From NCBI RefSeq assembly GCF_004137245.1, contig NZ_SDWS01000002.1, positions 124,001 through 188,000 on the forward strand: a stretch of DNA of 64,000 bases. The letters run 5' to 3'. Under the pieces are notes generated by a model, which searched no databases, had not been told where the DNA came from, and was given only the letters and a program-made list of their open reading frames with translations. Below are positions 25,164 to 33,668 of this stretch, one piece after another (position 1 is the stretch's first letter; every line of letters begins with the position of its first letter). The DNA comes from Nocardioides glacieisoli. GTDB lineage: Bacteria; Actinomycetota; Actinomycetes; Propionibacteriales; Nocardioidaceae. The translations under genes and the position numbers were made by a program.

Positions 25164-26692
25164 TGGCGACCGACAGCCAGTGGGAGTGGCTCGCGGACGT
25201 CGAGGAGGCGATCAACTCCGCCTTCGACCCGATCGCCTCCGCGGTGGCCTCCGTGATCTTCTACGCACCCACCATCGGCGGCGTCACCTTCCCACTGATC
25301 GTGCTGTGGCTGGTCGTCGCGGCAGCGGTCTTCACGGTCTACTTCAAGGGCATCCAGTTCGTGTCGTGGCGCACCAGCCTCGACCTCGTGCGCGGCAAGT
25401 TCTCGCGAGTGAGCGACCCCGGCGAGGTCACCCACTTCCAGGCGCTGTCGTCGGCGGTGTCCGGGACGGTCGGGCTGGGCAACATCGCCGGTGTCGGCGC
25501 CGCAGTCACCCTCGGTGGCCCCGGCGCGACGTTCTGGATGATCATCGCCGGGCTGCTGGGCATGTGCACCAAGTTCGTCGAGTGCACCCTCGGTGTGAAG
25601 TACCGCGAGGTCCACGAGGACGGGTCGGTCACCGGCGGACCCTTCCGCTACCTCCCAGTGGCGTTCGAACGCTTCGGCAGCGGCGCCTCACGCACGCTGA
25701 CGCTCGTCTTCGCCGTGGCGCTGTTCCTCTTCGGGGCCGTCGGCGGCAACATGTTCCAGGCCAACCAGACCTTCGCCCAGGCGCGCGAGGTCACGGGCGG
25801 CGACGACGGCCTGCTCGGCTCGTCCGGTTCGGCCCTCATCTTCGGCCTCGTGCTGGCGTTCCTCGTCGGCGCCGTGATCATCGGCGGGATCACCTCGATC
25901 GCCCAGGTGACCTCGCGGCTCGTCCCGGCGATGGGAATCCTCTACCTCGTCACCTGCCTGCTGGTCATCTTCGGCAACATCGGCAACGTGCCCGCCGCGA
26001 TCGCCGAGATCGTCTCGGGTGCGTTCGACCCCGAGGGTGTCGCCGGCGGCGCGGTCGGCGTGCTGATCATCGGGTTCCAGCGAGCGGCCTTCTCCAACGA
26101 GGCCGGCGTGGGGTCGGCCCCGATCGCCCATGCCGCGGTCAAGACCAAGCACCCCGTGAGCGAGGGCTTCGTCGCCCTGCTCGAGCCGTTCATCGACACC
26201 GTCATCATCTGCACCCTGACGGCGCTGACGATCGTGATCGCCGACGCTCCCTACTACGCGGAGCAGCGCGAGGTCGTGGCCGGCGGCGGACCCACCCCCG
26301 ACGGCGTGGTGGTGACCTCGCGGGCGTTCGAGACGTTCCTTCCCCAGTTCCCGGTGATCCTCGCGATCGCGGTGGCGCTCTTCGCCTTCTCGACGCTGAT
26401 CACGTGGTCCTACTACACGATGAAGGCCTGGACCGAGATCTTCGGCCGCTCGAAGCGGAGCGAGGCGATCTTCAAGCTCGTGTTCTGCACGTTCACCGTG
26501 ATCGGCAGCGTCATCACCTTCACCTCGGTGCTCACGTTCGCCGACTCGATGCTCTTCGTCTGCGCGATCGTCAACCTCCTGGCCTGCTACCTCCTGCTGC
26601 CCAAGGTGCGCGACGAGCTGCGGTCGTTCCGCGAGGGGCGCCGCAACGGCACCATCACGGAGGTCCCGGTCGAGGAGCGCGCCACGACCTGA
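25163..26692 (+). CDS. AGCS-family sodium:alanine/glycine symporter
   Basis: 509 residues with about ten to eleven membrane helices. Family motifs are seen in LSSAVSGTVGLGNIAGVGAA near residue 95, GPGATFWMIIAGLLGMCTKF, ECTLGVKYRE and FQRAAFSNEAGVGSAPIAHA. These match the alanine or glycine:cation symporter family (AlsT/DagA). It imports small neutral amino acids with sodium. The ATG at 25163 overlaps the PRC gene stop. The 3' end overlaps the converging PAP2 gene by 38 bp. Confidence 0.93.
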   Translation: MATDSQWEWLADVEEAINSAFDPIASAVASVIFYAPTIGGVTFPLIVLWLVVAAAVFTVYFKGIQFVSWRTSLDLVRGKFSRVSDPGEVTHFQALSSAVSGTVGLGNIAGVGAAVTLGGPGATFWMIIAGLLGMCTKFVECTLGVKYREVHEDGSVTGGPFRYLPVAFERFGSGASRTLTLVFAVALFLFGAVGGNMFQANQTFAQAREVTGGDDGLLGSSGSALIFGLVLAFLVGAVIIGGITSIAQVTSRLVPAMGILYLVTCLLVIFGNIGNVPAAIAEIVSGAFDPEGVAGGAVGVLIIGFQRAAFSNEAGVGSAPIAHAAVKTKHPVSEGFVALLEPFIDTVIICTLTALTIVIADAPYYAEQREVVAGGGPTPDGVVVTSRAFETFLPQFPVILAIAVALFAFSTLITWSYYTMKAWTEIFGRSKRSEAIFKLVFCTFTVIGSVITFTSVLTFADSMLFVCAIVNLLACYLLLPKVRDELRSFREGRRNGTITEVPVEERATT

Positions 26693-27590
26693 CGCGCCCC
26701 AGCCAGGCCCCGGGCGTCGGTCCCGCGGTGTCGGCGCCGGTCGCCATGGGGCCGGCCAGCTGGGCGAAGGTGGTGACGGCCAGGGCCGCCGCCAGCCCGA
26801 TCCCGGCGAGGACGACACCGGCGTCCAGGAAGTCGATCCAGCCACGACCGGGACGTACGCCGCCCGCGACGAGGCCGGCGACCGCCAGCACGACGCCGGT
26901 GGTCGCGAAGATGCGGTGCGGGCGCGCGGACGCGACACCCGGCATCCCACCGCGCAGCAGGCTCCAGGTCGCAAGCACGGCCGTTCCCCAGGCGAGCGAG
27001 ACCAGCAGGGCGCCGATGACGTCCGAGGGTCGGTGCCAGCTGGCGACCAGGGTCGCGGCCGCGATGACGGTGATCGCACCCGAACCGATGAGCGACATCG
27101 TGGTGCGCACCGCCTCCGGAGCGACCACCAGCGCGGCGAAGACCAGCGACACCACGACCGTCGCGTGGCCGCTGGGGAAGCTCTCGACCGTGAGGTAGCC
27201 GTGGTCGGCCCGTTCCGTCAGCGCCTTCATCGCCTGGGTCGTCACGTTGGCACCCATCACCAGCACGGTGGCGGCCGCGGCTGCGGCGTACCTCTCACGC
27301 ACCACGGCGGTGCCCACCAGCACCAGCACGGCCACGGCGATCGAGCCGAGGGACACGTTGCCCAGCACGCCCACCAGGCCCCGCGTCGCCGCCTGGTCGC
27401 CGACCACCACGTCCATGCCGGCCTGGTCCAGGGACTGGCCGAGCCGGGTCTGCTGGCTGCGGTCGCCCAGCCAGACGAGGGCCACCACGCTCAGCACCCC
27501 GATGCCGACGCACGCTGCTGTGCTCCGCCACCGGTGCCACGTCGCGCGCACCGGGTGCGATGCCTCCCCCTCGCGCTGCATGCCGACCAT
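26655..27590 (-). CDS. PAP2-family membrane phosphatase
   Basis: 311 residues with seven or more membrane helices. Phosphatase motif 2 is SFPSGHATVVVS and motif 3 ASWHRPSDVIGALL; motif 1 is weak (KALTERAD instead of KxxxxxxRP), as in many actinobacterial members. The fold hydrolyses lipid phosphates such as phosphatidate or undecaprenyl diphosphate on the outer face. C-terminal helices beyond the phosphatase core form an extra membrane region. The start could be Met 1 or Met 4. Confidence 0.82.
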   Translation of the reverse strand: MVGMQREGEASHPVRATWHRWRSTAACVGIGVLSVVALVWLGDRSQQTRLGQSLDQAGMDVVVGDQAATRGLVGVLGNVSLGSIAVAVLVLVGTAVVRERYAAAAAATVLVMGANVTTQAMKALTERADHGYLTVESFPSGHATVVVSLVFAALVVAPEAVRTTMSLIGSGAITVIAAATLVASWHRPSDVIGALLVSLAWGTAVLATWSLLRGGMPGVASARPHRIFATTGVVLAVAGLVAGGVRPGRGWIDFLDAGVVLAGIGLAAALAVTTFAQLAGPMATGADTAGPTPGAWLGRVRSWRAPRPGPP

Positions 27591-27622
27591 CGTGGCACGA
27601 GCGCTCTTGTACCTTTCGGCGC

Positions 27623-28402
27623 ATGGACTCCCGCCACGCCCTCGTCCGTCGCCCGTCGTCGCGGCTGGGCGACGGACTCGTCACCCACATCGAGCGCAGC
27701 GAGGTCGACATCGAGCTCGCGCGGTGCCAGTGGGAGGCGTACGTCGACGCGCTGCACGCGGCCGGCTGGACCACGACCGAGGTCGCCCCCGCCGACGAGC
27801 TGCCCGACGCTGTCTTCGTCGAGGACACGATGGTCGTCCTCGGCGACCTTGCGGTGATCGCCCGCCCCGGCGCCGACGAGCGCCGCGGGGAGACGGAGGC
27901 GGCCGAGGCCGCGGTGCGCGCCCATGGCTACCGCGTCGCCCACATCGAAGCCCCCGGGACGCTGGACGGCGGCGACGTGCTCAAGCACGGCGGCACGGTC
28001 TGGGTCGGCCTCGGGGGCCGGACCAATCAGGCCGGCGTCGACCAGCTGCGCGAGCTCCTCGCACCGTCGGGTGCCGAGGTGGTCGGCGTACCAATCGAGA
28101 AGGTGCTGCACCTCAAGTCCGCGGTCACGGCGCTGCCCGACGGCACCGTCGTCGGGCACCTCCCGCTCGTCGACGACCCCGACGTGTGGGCCGGGCACTT
28201 CCTCGCCGTGCCGGAGGAGTCGGGTGCCCACGTCGTGCTGCTCGGCGGCTCCACGGTCCTGATGGCCTCGTCCGCGCCCGCGTCGGCCGCTCTCTTCCGG
28301 GACCGCGGGCTCGACGTCGTGACAGTCGACATCTCCGAGTTCGAGAAGATGGAGGGCTGCGTGACCTGCCTGTCCGTCCGGCTGCGCGGAGTGCCCGGAT
28401 GA
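27623..28402 (+). CDS. Dimethylarginine dimethylaminohydrolase (DDAH-type)
   Basis: 259 residues of the amidinotransferase/DDAH superfamily, which hydrolyse methylated arginine to citrulline plus a methylamine. Key parts are DAVFVEDTMVVLGDLAVIARP, TLDGGDVL, the His in KVLHLKSAV and the nucleophilic Cys near residue 249 in EGCVTCLSVRL. The ATG at 27623 gives the canonical length. The stop overlaps the cutC start (ATGA). Activity on free arginine derivatives is inferred from the family; some relatives use other guanidino compounds. Confidence 0.88.
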   Translation: MDSRHALVRRPSSRLGDGLVTHIERSEVDIELARCQWEAYVDALHAAGWTTTEVAPADELPDAVFVEDTMVVLGDLAVIARPGADERRGETEAAEAAVRAHGYRVAHIEAPGTLDGGDVLKHGGTVWVGLGGRTNQAGVDQLRELLAPSGAEVVGVPIEKVLHLKSAVTALPDGTVVGHLPLVDDPDVWAGHFLAVPEESGAHVVLLGGSTVLMASSAPASAALFRDRGLDVVTVDISEFEKMEGCVTCLSVRLRGVPG

Positions 28403-29124
28403 CGCTGGTCGAGGTCTGCCTCGAGGACGTCGGGGGAGCGGCGATCGCCGCGGCCGCCGGTGCGGAGGCGATCGAGGTGTGCGCCGGGCTCGCCGACGGC
28501 GGTACGACGCCGACGCTCGGATTCGTCCTCCACTGCATCGAGCACGCGCCCGACCTCGAGCACCGCGTGCTGCTGCGCGCCCGCGCGGGCGACTTCGTGC
28601 ACTCTCCCGCCGAGGTGGGCGTGATGGCCGCCGACATCGAGGCAGTCCTCGCCGCCGTGCCGGCTGCGGTGGAGGTCGGCTTCGTGATCGGCACGCTGAC
28701 CCAGGCGGGCGACGTCGACCCCGACGCCGTACGACGTCTCGTCGACGCGGCCGGGGACGCCCCGGTCACCTTCCACAAGGCCTTCGACTCCGTCCCGGAC
28801 AAGCCGTCGTCGCTGGCGCTCCTGGGCGACCTCGGCATCAGCCGCGTCCTCACCTCTGGCGGTCCCGGGCCGGCGCTGGACCACCTGCCGGTGCTCAGGA
28901 GCCTCGTCGAGCGTGGTGGCGACGACCTGCGGATCGCTGTCGGTGGCGGTGTCCGCCCGGCCAACGTGGCCCGGATCGTTGAGGAGACCGGCGCTCGCGA
29001 GGTGCACCTGCGCGCGCCCGGCACCGTCGTGCCCGCCGGGAGGTCGGCCGGCTACGACGACGGCCGCCGCAGCGTCACCAGCGCCGAGGTCCTCGGCCAG
29101 GTGATGGCGGCGCTCGGTCGTTAG
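28399..29124 (+). CDS. cutC: CutC family protein
   Basis: 241 residues forming a TIM barrel. Signatures are VEVCLEDVGGA at the start, IEVCAGLADGGTTPTLG, VEVGFVIGTLTQAGDVD, VTFHKAFDSVPD and RVLTSGGPGPALD. CutC was named for copper homeostasis, but its biochemical role is unsettled. It is translationally coupled to the DDAH gene. The 3' end overlaps the converging M81 peptidase gene by four bases. Confidence 0.92.
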   Translation: MTLVEVCLEDVGGAAIAAAAGAEAIEVCAGLADGGTTPTLGFVLHCIEHAPDLEHRVLLRARAGDFVHSPAEVGVMAADIEAVLAAVPAAVEVGFVIGTLTQAGDVDPDAVRRLVDAAGDAPVTFHKAFDSVPDKPSSLALLGDLGISRVLTSGGPGPALDHLPVLRSLVERGGDDLRIAVGGGVRPANVARIVEETGAREVHLRAPGTVVPAGRSAGYDDGRRSVTSAEVLGQVMAALGR

Positions 29125-30608
29125 CGGTCCCCGCGGAACAGCACCGCGTCCGCCAGCGGGTCGACCGCGGACACGTCGTCCAGCGGGAACATCGGCCGCT
29201 GGATGCGCTCGTGGCCGAGCCGCGCCAGGTCCTGGTCGACCCCGCCGGGCGTGAGGGCGAGCATCCAGTCGGTGGCCATGTCGAAGAGCTCGGGCTCGAG
29301 GTAGCCGATCTTCACGACCACGACGTCGGCCCGGCGGGGGTCGAGGCCGAGCCGGGTGAAGTCGGACTCCAGGTGGTAGGGCCGGCGCCGCCGGGTCAGC
29401 ACGACGTCCACCGCCGGCGTGCGCACGACGATCTCGAGGTTGTCCTCGCTCGGCACCACCATGACCACCCGGCCCGAGACCTCGACGGGCGGCGCGGGTC
29501 GGTCGTCGACCCGGGCGCCGAGCGTGAAGCGAACGTCCGCCCCGACGCCGGCCTCGGCGGCGGCGAGAGCGCCCATCGCATCGGGGATCGAGGCGTAGAT
29601 CGCGCGCTTGCCGCTCGCCGCCAGCTCCTCGTTCGCAAGCAGCTGCGTGAGCGTCCAGGTCACGTCGCCGGCCCCTCCGGCGGTGGGGTTGTCGCCCGAG
29701 TCGGAGACGAAGTAGGGCGCGACCGGCGAGGCGATCGCCGCGGCGAGCACCTCGTCGAAGGTCCCGGTCGGCGCCACGAAGCCGAACTCCTCGCGGCGCT
29801 CCCACAGCTCGCCCGCCAGTGCGGTCGCCGACGAGAGGGCCAGGTCGGCGTCGTCGCCGACCACCATCACGACGGCGCAGTTGCGCGGCTCGTCGGCCCA
29901 CGGATAGCCGATCCAGATCCCCGCGTCGAGGATCCCGTCGAGCGCCTCGATCTCGGGCACGCGGGCGTAGAGGCCGGTCGCGGGCTCCTGCCGGGTGCTG
30001 GTCATCTCGCCGGGGAGCAGGATCGGCACGGGCACCCACGCCTTCGCCGGCCGCCGCTGCCCGAGCGGCAGGGCGAGCCGGTCGACGAGGTTGCGCGCCG
30101 CGCGCTCCTTGGTCTCCTGCCAGTCGACGTGCGGCGCGGTGCGGTAGGTCGTCAGCAGGTCGACGGTCTCGGCCAGCGTCCGCGAGACGTTGCCGTGGAG
30201 GTCCATCCCGGTGCTGATCAGGCAGTCGGCCCCGACCACGGCCCGTACGGCGACGGCGAGGTCGCCCTCCATGTCGTCCATCCCGACGACGCTGGCCGCG
30301 CCGTGGAGGTCGAGGACGAGGCCGTCGAGCGGCGCCTGGGCCACCAGCGCGACGAGCCCGGCGAGGATCTCGGCCCTGAGGAGGGCGTAGTCGTCGGCCG
30401 GGATGGCGCCCCCGGCGATGCTGCGCGCCTGGAGCACGCCGATCCACTCGGCGCGTTCGGCGAGCGAGCCGCCCTCGCTCCAGAACTCCCACGCGTCCAG
30501 CACCTCGCGGCCGCGGCGCGGAGCCAGCATCGCTGCGGTCGTGAGGGCGGGGGAGAAGGTGGAGGCCTCGAGGCTGATGCCGCAGACGGCGACGCGGGGG
30601 AGGGGCAC
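29121..30608 (-). CDS. M81 family metallopeptidase (MlrC-like)
   Basis: 495 residues. The N-terminal MlrC domain shows AVCGISLEASTFSPA, LDGLVLDLHGAASVVGMDD and STGMDLHGNVS, which supply the metal-binding Asp and His residues, with TYRTAPHVDWQETKERA after. SGDNPTAGGAGDVTWTL begins the C-terminal domain. MlrC opens peptides derived from microcystin in Sphingomonas, but most homologues have unknown substrates. No other degradation genes are adjacent. Confidence 0.88.
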   Translation of the reverse strand: MPLPRVAVCGISLEASTFSPALTTAAMLAPRRGREVLDAWEFWSEGGSLAERAEWIGVLQARSIAGGAIPADDYALLRAEILAGLVALVAQAPLDGLVLDLHGAASVVGMDDMEGDLAVAVRAVVGADCLISTGMDLHGNVSRTLAETVDLLTTYRTAPHVDWQETKERAARNLVDRLALPLGQRRPAKAWVPVPILLPGEMTSTRQEPATGLYARVPEIEALDGILDAGIWIGYPWADEPRNCAVVMVVGDDADLALSSATALAGELWERREEFGFVAPTGTFDEVLAAAIASPVAPYFVSDSGDNPTAGGAGDVTWTLTQLLANEELAASGKRAIYASIPDAMGALAAAEAGVGADVRFTLGARVDDRPAPPVEVSGRVVMVVPSEDNLEIVVRTPAVDVVLTRRRRPYHLESDFTRLGLDPRRADVVVVKIGYLEPELFDMATDWMLALTPGGVDQDLARLGHERIQRPMFPLDDVSAVDPLADAVLFRGDR

Positions 30609-30891
30609 CCGACGATGGTGTCAGGGGACGCCGACGTGGCCCTCGGCGCACCCGTTGGCCCGCTGTTCATGAACAGGTGGAGTGCGGACCGTGACGTCGC
30701 TCGATTTGTTGGTAAGGTTCGTGGTGCAACAGGTGCAAGTTCCAGCAGGTTGACGCCAGCGGAGTTTGTGATCCAACGGCGTTTCCCTCTTCGGGCCTTC
30801 CAGCTTGTGAGTCGGAGCGACGTGTCACCGCACTTGGTGCGGAGTCGTCGAAGTGGCGGCTTCTCGTTCCGATAACAGGAGTACCGAGCAC
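30609..30891 (+). other. Intergenic region and probable long leader of the cold-shock gene
   Basis: 283 bp separate the divergent M81 and cold-shock genes. No gene is seen. A long untranslated leader is common for cold-shock genes, and this interval has room for one. AGGAG about ten bases before the ATG is the ribosome site. No promoter hexamers could be assigned with confidence. Confidence 0.4.
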
Positions 30892-31095
30892 ATGGCTCAA
30901 GGCACCGTGAAGTGGTTCAACGCCGAGAAGGGTTTCGGCTTCATTGCGCAGGAGGACGGCGGCGACGACGTCTTCGTGCACTACTCGGCCATCCAGACCA
31001 ACGGCTACAAGTCGCTGGACGAGAACCAGAAGGTCGAGTTCGACGTCACCCAGGGCCCGAAGGGCCCGCAGGCGGAGAACGTCCGCCCGCTCTGA
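30892..31095 (+). CDS. Cold-shock protein (CspA family)
   Basis: 67 residues, one cold-shock domain. RNP1 is KGFGFIAQ and RNP2 DVFVHYSAI, with the typical start [14 protein letters not shown] and end PQAENVRPL. It binds single-stranded RNA and DNA in the cytosol as an RNA chaperone. A strong hairpin lies downstream. Confidence 0.97.
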   Translation: MAQGTVKWFNAEKGFGFIAQEDGGDDVFVHYSAIQTNGYKSLDENQKVEFDVTQGPKGPQAENVRPL

Positions 31096-31134
31096 TCGGC
31101 TGAGACTGGACCTGTTCCAGATCTGATCGAGGAT

Positions 31135-31164
31135 CGGCCCCATCCCCCTCGGGGGGTGGGGCCG
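31135..31164 (+). terminator. Terminator hairpin after cold-shock gene
   Basis: CGGCCCCA (31135-31142) pairs with TGGGGCCG (31157-31164), and the C- and G-runs between them extend the stem. It lies 40 bp past the stop. There is no U-run, typical of actinobacterial I-shaped terminators. Confidence 0.7.
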
Positions 31165-31214
31165 AACCTGCTTGTGGAAGAGACTGCTCCGAGCAACACG
31201 TGGAAGGGCAACTC

Positions 31215-31230
31215 TGGCCCTTTCGGGCCA
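31215..31230. terminator. Second small hairpin
   Basis: TGGCCC-TTTC-GGGCCA, a perfect 6-bp stem between the cold-shock gene and the small downstream gene. It may act as a second terminator. Confidence 0.4.
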
Positions 31231-31307
31231 TGTCGTCGGGCGGTGCGGTCCGTCACAATTGGTCCAGACGCTTACAGTCGGATGACCGGCAGATGAAGGA
31301 GGGTGAC

Positions 31308-31478
31308 GTGCACGACCAGTTCGACGTGACCCTCGAGGACGGCGACCTGCTCAACGAGGTCGAGCTGACGACCACGCTGATCATCGCTGCGAGCGAGTCC
31401 GAGGAGCACCTCTCCCAGGACGAGATCGACAAGCTGCTCGGCGTCGTCCCGCGCCCGCCCGACCCGCGCCGCCCCTGA
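31308..31478 (+). CDS. Small conserved-looking acidic protein of unknown function
   Basis: 56 residues from the GTG at 31308, preceded by a strong GGAGGG site. An ATG at 31293 overlaps that site and is less likely. The protein is acidic, LEDGDLLNEVELTTTLIIAA followed by SESEEHLSQDEIDKLLGVVP, ending in Pro/Arg-rich PRPPDPRRP. The pattern recalls short orphan proteins in other actinobacteria, but I know no function. The SQDEIDKLLG end resembles a short helix docking motif; this is only a resemblance. Confidence 0.6.
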   Translation: MHDQFDVTLEDGDLLNEVELTTTLIIAASESEEHLSQDEIDKLLGVVPRPPDPRRP

Positions 31479-31499
31479 TCCACCGGCCCCAGCCCGCGC

Positions 31500-32546
31500 T
31501 CAGCAGGTCGCGAACAGCACCGGACCGCTCGTCAGGTCCGAGAGTACGTACGCCCCCTCCTCCGGCTGCAGGTCGAGGGTGATCTCGCGCCCGTCCGACC
31601 CGGCCGCCTCGACCGAGAACCGGTCGGTGAAGTCTCCGCCCTGGCCCGGTGCCGGCCCCGCCGCGAGCTGCGCCCGCGCGTCCGCGTCCCCCGGGGCGTC
31701 GTCGGCGTCCTCGACCTGCAGCACGGCCCGCAGCTCGCCTCCGGCCAGCGCGCCCATCGCGAACCCGGTGAGCGGGTGCACGCCGCCGGCGGCGGCCACC
31801 AGCTGGTCCGCCTCGGCCTGGGCGTCCTCGTCGGCCTGGGCCATCGCGAGCCGTTCGCACGCATACGTGCCGTCGTAGACCGCCGCGGCGAGCGGCTCTC
31901 CGAGCGTCGAGGCGAGGTCGCCGAGCCCGGCCGCCGCGTCGGCGTCGCCGTCGACCACCTCGCGGACCTGCTCGAGGTAGGGCGCCTGGTCGGAGGCCAG
32001 GACGACCCCGCGGTCGGCCAGCAGGACGAAGTGCTGGAGCTCGGGGGTGAGCGAGCCGACCCTCGCCACCACGTCCGGCCCGCCGATCCAGACGCCGTCC
32101 TCGTCCTCCGGCTCGGTCCACCCGGCGTCCGTGAGCCGCTCGGCGAGGCCGTCGAACGACGTGTCCGCGCCGACGCCGAGCACCTCGACCGCCCCGGCGG
32201 GCGACTGTGCGAGCAGCTCCCACAGCAGCGTCGCGGGGGAGAAACCGAGCTCGGTCTGCATGGTCCCGGCCGACGTGCCGAGGGCCGACATCGCGGACAG
32301 GTCCGCGGCGAAGGCGTCCGAGACGAACGCGTCCACCTCCTCGGCCGACGAGCCGGCGTCGACGTCCGCGTCGAGCTCGCGGCGTACGCCCTCCCAGTCG
32401 GTCCACGTCGCGCGGCTCGTGGCGTCGGGGGCATAGGTCAGCGCGTCCGCCAGGGGCGTCGTCGGCGTCAGCACCCGCCAGGCCACCAGCGCGGCGGCGA
32501 CGACCGCGAGCACGGCCGCGACGGTGACGACGGCACGACGCGACAC
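31500..32546 (-). CDS. Membrane-anchored secreted protein of unknown function
   Basis: 348 residues. An N-terminal hydrophobic segment (VVTVAAVLAVVAAALVAWRVL) acts as signal or anchor without a lipobox. The rest is acidic and extracytoplasmic, rich in Ala, Asp and Glu. Two Cys residues (in TYACERL and at the C-terminus, LFATC) could form a disulfide. No known domain is recognised. It is divergent from the Nudix gene, with 45 bp between them. Confidence 0.65.
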   Translation of the reverse strand: MSRRAVVTVAAVLAVVAAALVAWRVLTPTTPLADALTYAPDATSRATWTDWEGVRRELDADVDAGSSAEEVDAFVSDAFAADLSAMSALGTSAGTMQTELGFSPATLLWELLAQSPAGAVEVLGVGADTSFDGLAERLTDAGWTEPEDEDGVWIGGPDVVARVGSLTPELQHFVLLADRGVVLASDQAPYLEQVREVVDGDADAAAGLGDLASTLGEPLAAAVYDGTYACERLAMAQADEDAQAEADQLVAAAGGVHPLTGFAMGALAGGELRAVLQVEDADDAPGDADARAQLAAGPAPGQGGDFTDRFSVEAAGSDGREITLDLQPEEGAYVLSDLTSGPVLFATC

Positions 32547-32591
32547 GGACGGTCTCCTCAGGGACGGTGGGTGGGTGTGAGACTACGGGTC

Positions 32592-33479
32592 ATGCCCCTG
32601 GGTGAGCCCCGCGACGTGCGTGCTGCCGGTGCCGTGGTGACGCGCAAGGCCACCGGGGGGAGTCGCAAGGAGTGGGAGGTGCTGCTCGTGCACCGCCCGA
32701 AGTACGACGACTGGTCCTTCCCCAAGGGCAAGCTCGATCCGGGCGAGCACGAGGTCACCGCAGCCGTGCGGGAGGTCGCCGAGGAGACCGGGCTCGACGT
32801 CCGCCTGGGGCCGGCGCTCGCCGCGCAGCGCTACCGGATGTCCAACGGCCGCTGGAAGCACGTCGACTACTGGACCGCAAAGGTCGTCGGCAGCGACGAC
32901 GTCAGCGGCTACCGCCCCAACGCCGAGATCGACGTCGTGGAGTGGGCGCCGTGGGAGGCCGCGATGACCCGGCTGACCTATCCCCACGACCGCGAGACCC
33001 TCGCCGAGGCGCGCCCGCTGAGACGGCGTACGCACGCACTCGTGGTGCTGCGGCACGCCAAGGCCCGCTCGCGCGGGGGCTGGCGCAAGGACGACCGGCT
33101 GCGCCCCCTGGTCCAGCTCGGCGAGGCGCAGGCCGAGCGGCTGGTGCCGCTGCTCGCCGCCTTCGACGTGACCTCGGCGCACACCTCGTCGAGCGTGCGG
33201 TGCCTGCAGACCGTGAGGCCCTACGTCGACACGACCGGGTGGCCGACCAAGATCTACGACGAGCTCAGCGAGGAGCACGCGAGCGCCGAGGGAGTCGTCG
33301 AGATCGTCGACGCACTGCTCCACGGCTCCGAGGGGGTCGTGCTGTGCAGCCACCGCCCGGTGCTGCCGACCGTCGTCGACGCGCTCGGGATCGGGGACGT
33401 CGAGCTCGAGCCGGGCGCGATCCTGGTGGTCCACCACCGCAGGGGCAGGGTCGTCGCCACCGAGGTCCGCCAGCCCTGA
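32592..33479 (+). CDS. Nudix hydrolase fused to a histidine phosphatase domain (MutT1-like)
   Basis: 295 residues with two catalytic modules. The Nudix domain (about 10-140) contains the box GKLDPGEHEVTAAVREVAEETG. From about residue 150 there is a SixA-type histidine phosphatase, with the RHG-like motif VVLRHAKARSRGGW and second His in VVLCSHRPVLPT. This architecture matches mycobacterial MutT1, which degrades 8-oxo-dGTP/8-oxo-GTP and diadenosine polyphosphates. The ATG at 32592 is chosen because it begins the Nudix homology. Confidence 0.9.
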   Translation: MPLGEPRDVRAAGAVVTRKATGGSRKEWEVLLVHRPKYDDWSFPKGKLDPGEHEVTAAVREVAEETGLDVRLGPALAAQRYRMSNGRWKHVDYWTAKVVGSDDVSGYRPNAEIDVVEWAPWEAAMTRLTYPHDRETLAEARPLRRRTHALVVLRHAKARSRGGWRKDDRLRPLVQLGEAQAERLVPLLAAFDVTSAHTSSSVRCLQTVRPYVDTTGWPTKIYDELSEEHASAEGVVEIVDALLHGSEGVVLCSHRPVLPTVVDALGIGDVELEPGAILVVHHRRGRVVATEVRQP

Positions 33480-33519
33480 TAGACCCGCGGGACAGGTGGG
33501 GTCAAGGGTGCGTGGCCGA

Positions 33520-33596
33520 GTTCATGTGATCGCCGTCTCACGCCCGCGAGGGCGACGCCATCCGGTCCGGTCGAGTTCACGCTGCGTTCACCGACG
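33520..33596 (+). promoter_or_regulatory. PHO box (PhoP/RegX3-type direct repeats) upstream of pstS
   Basis: GTTCACGCTGC at 33575-33585 is followed immediately by GTTCACCGACG at 33586-33596, two 11-bp units with the GTTCAC core of actinobacterial PHO boxes. A third unit, GTTCATGTGAT, sits at 33520-33530, exactly five 11-bp turns upstream. It lies 73-150 bp before pstS, as expected for phosphate-starvation control. Confidence 0.75.
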
Positions 33597-33668
33597 GCGG
33601 CGTGGTCGTTCTCCTGACGTCCCTACCTTCTGGCTGTCAGCACACATCAGACTTTCAGGAGCACCGAA

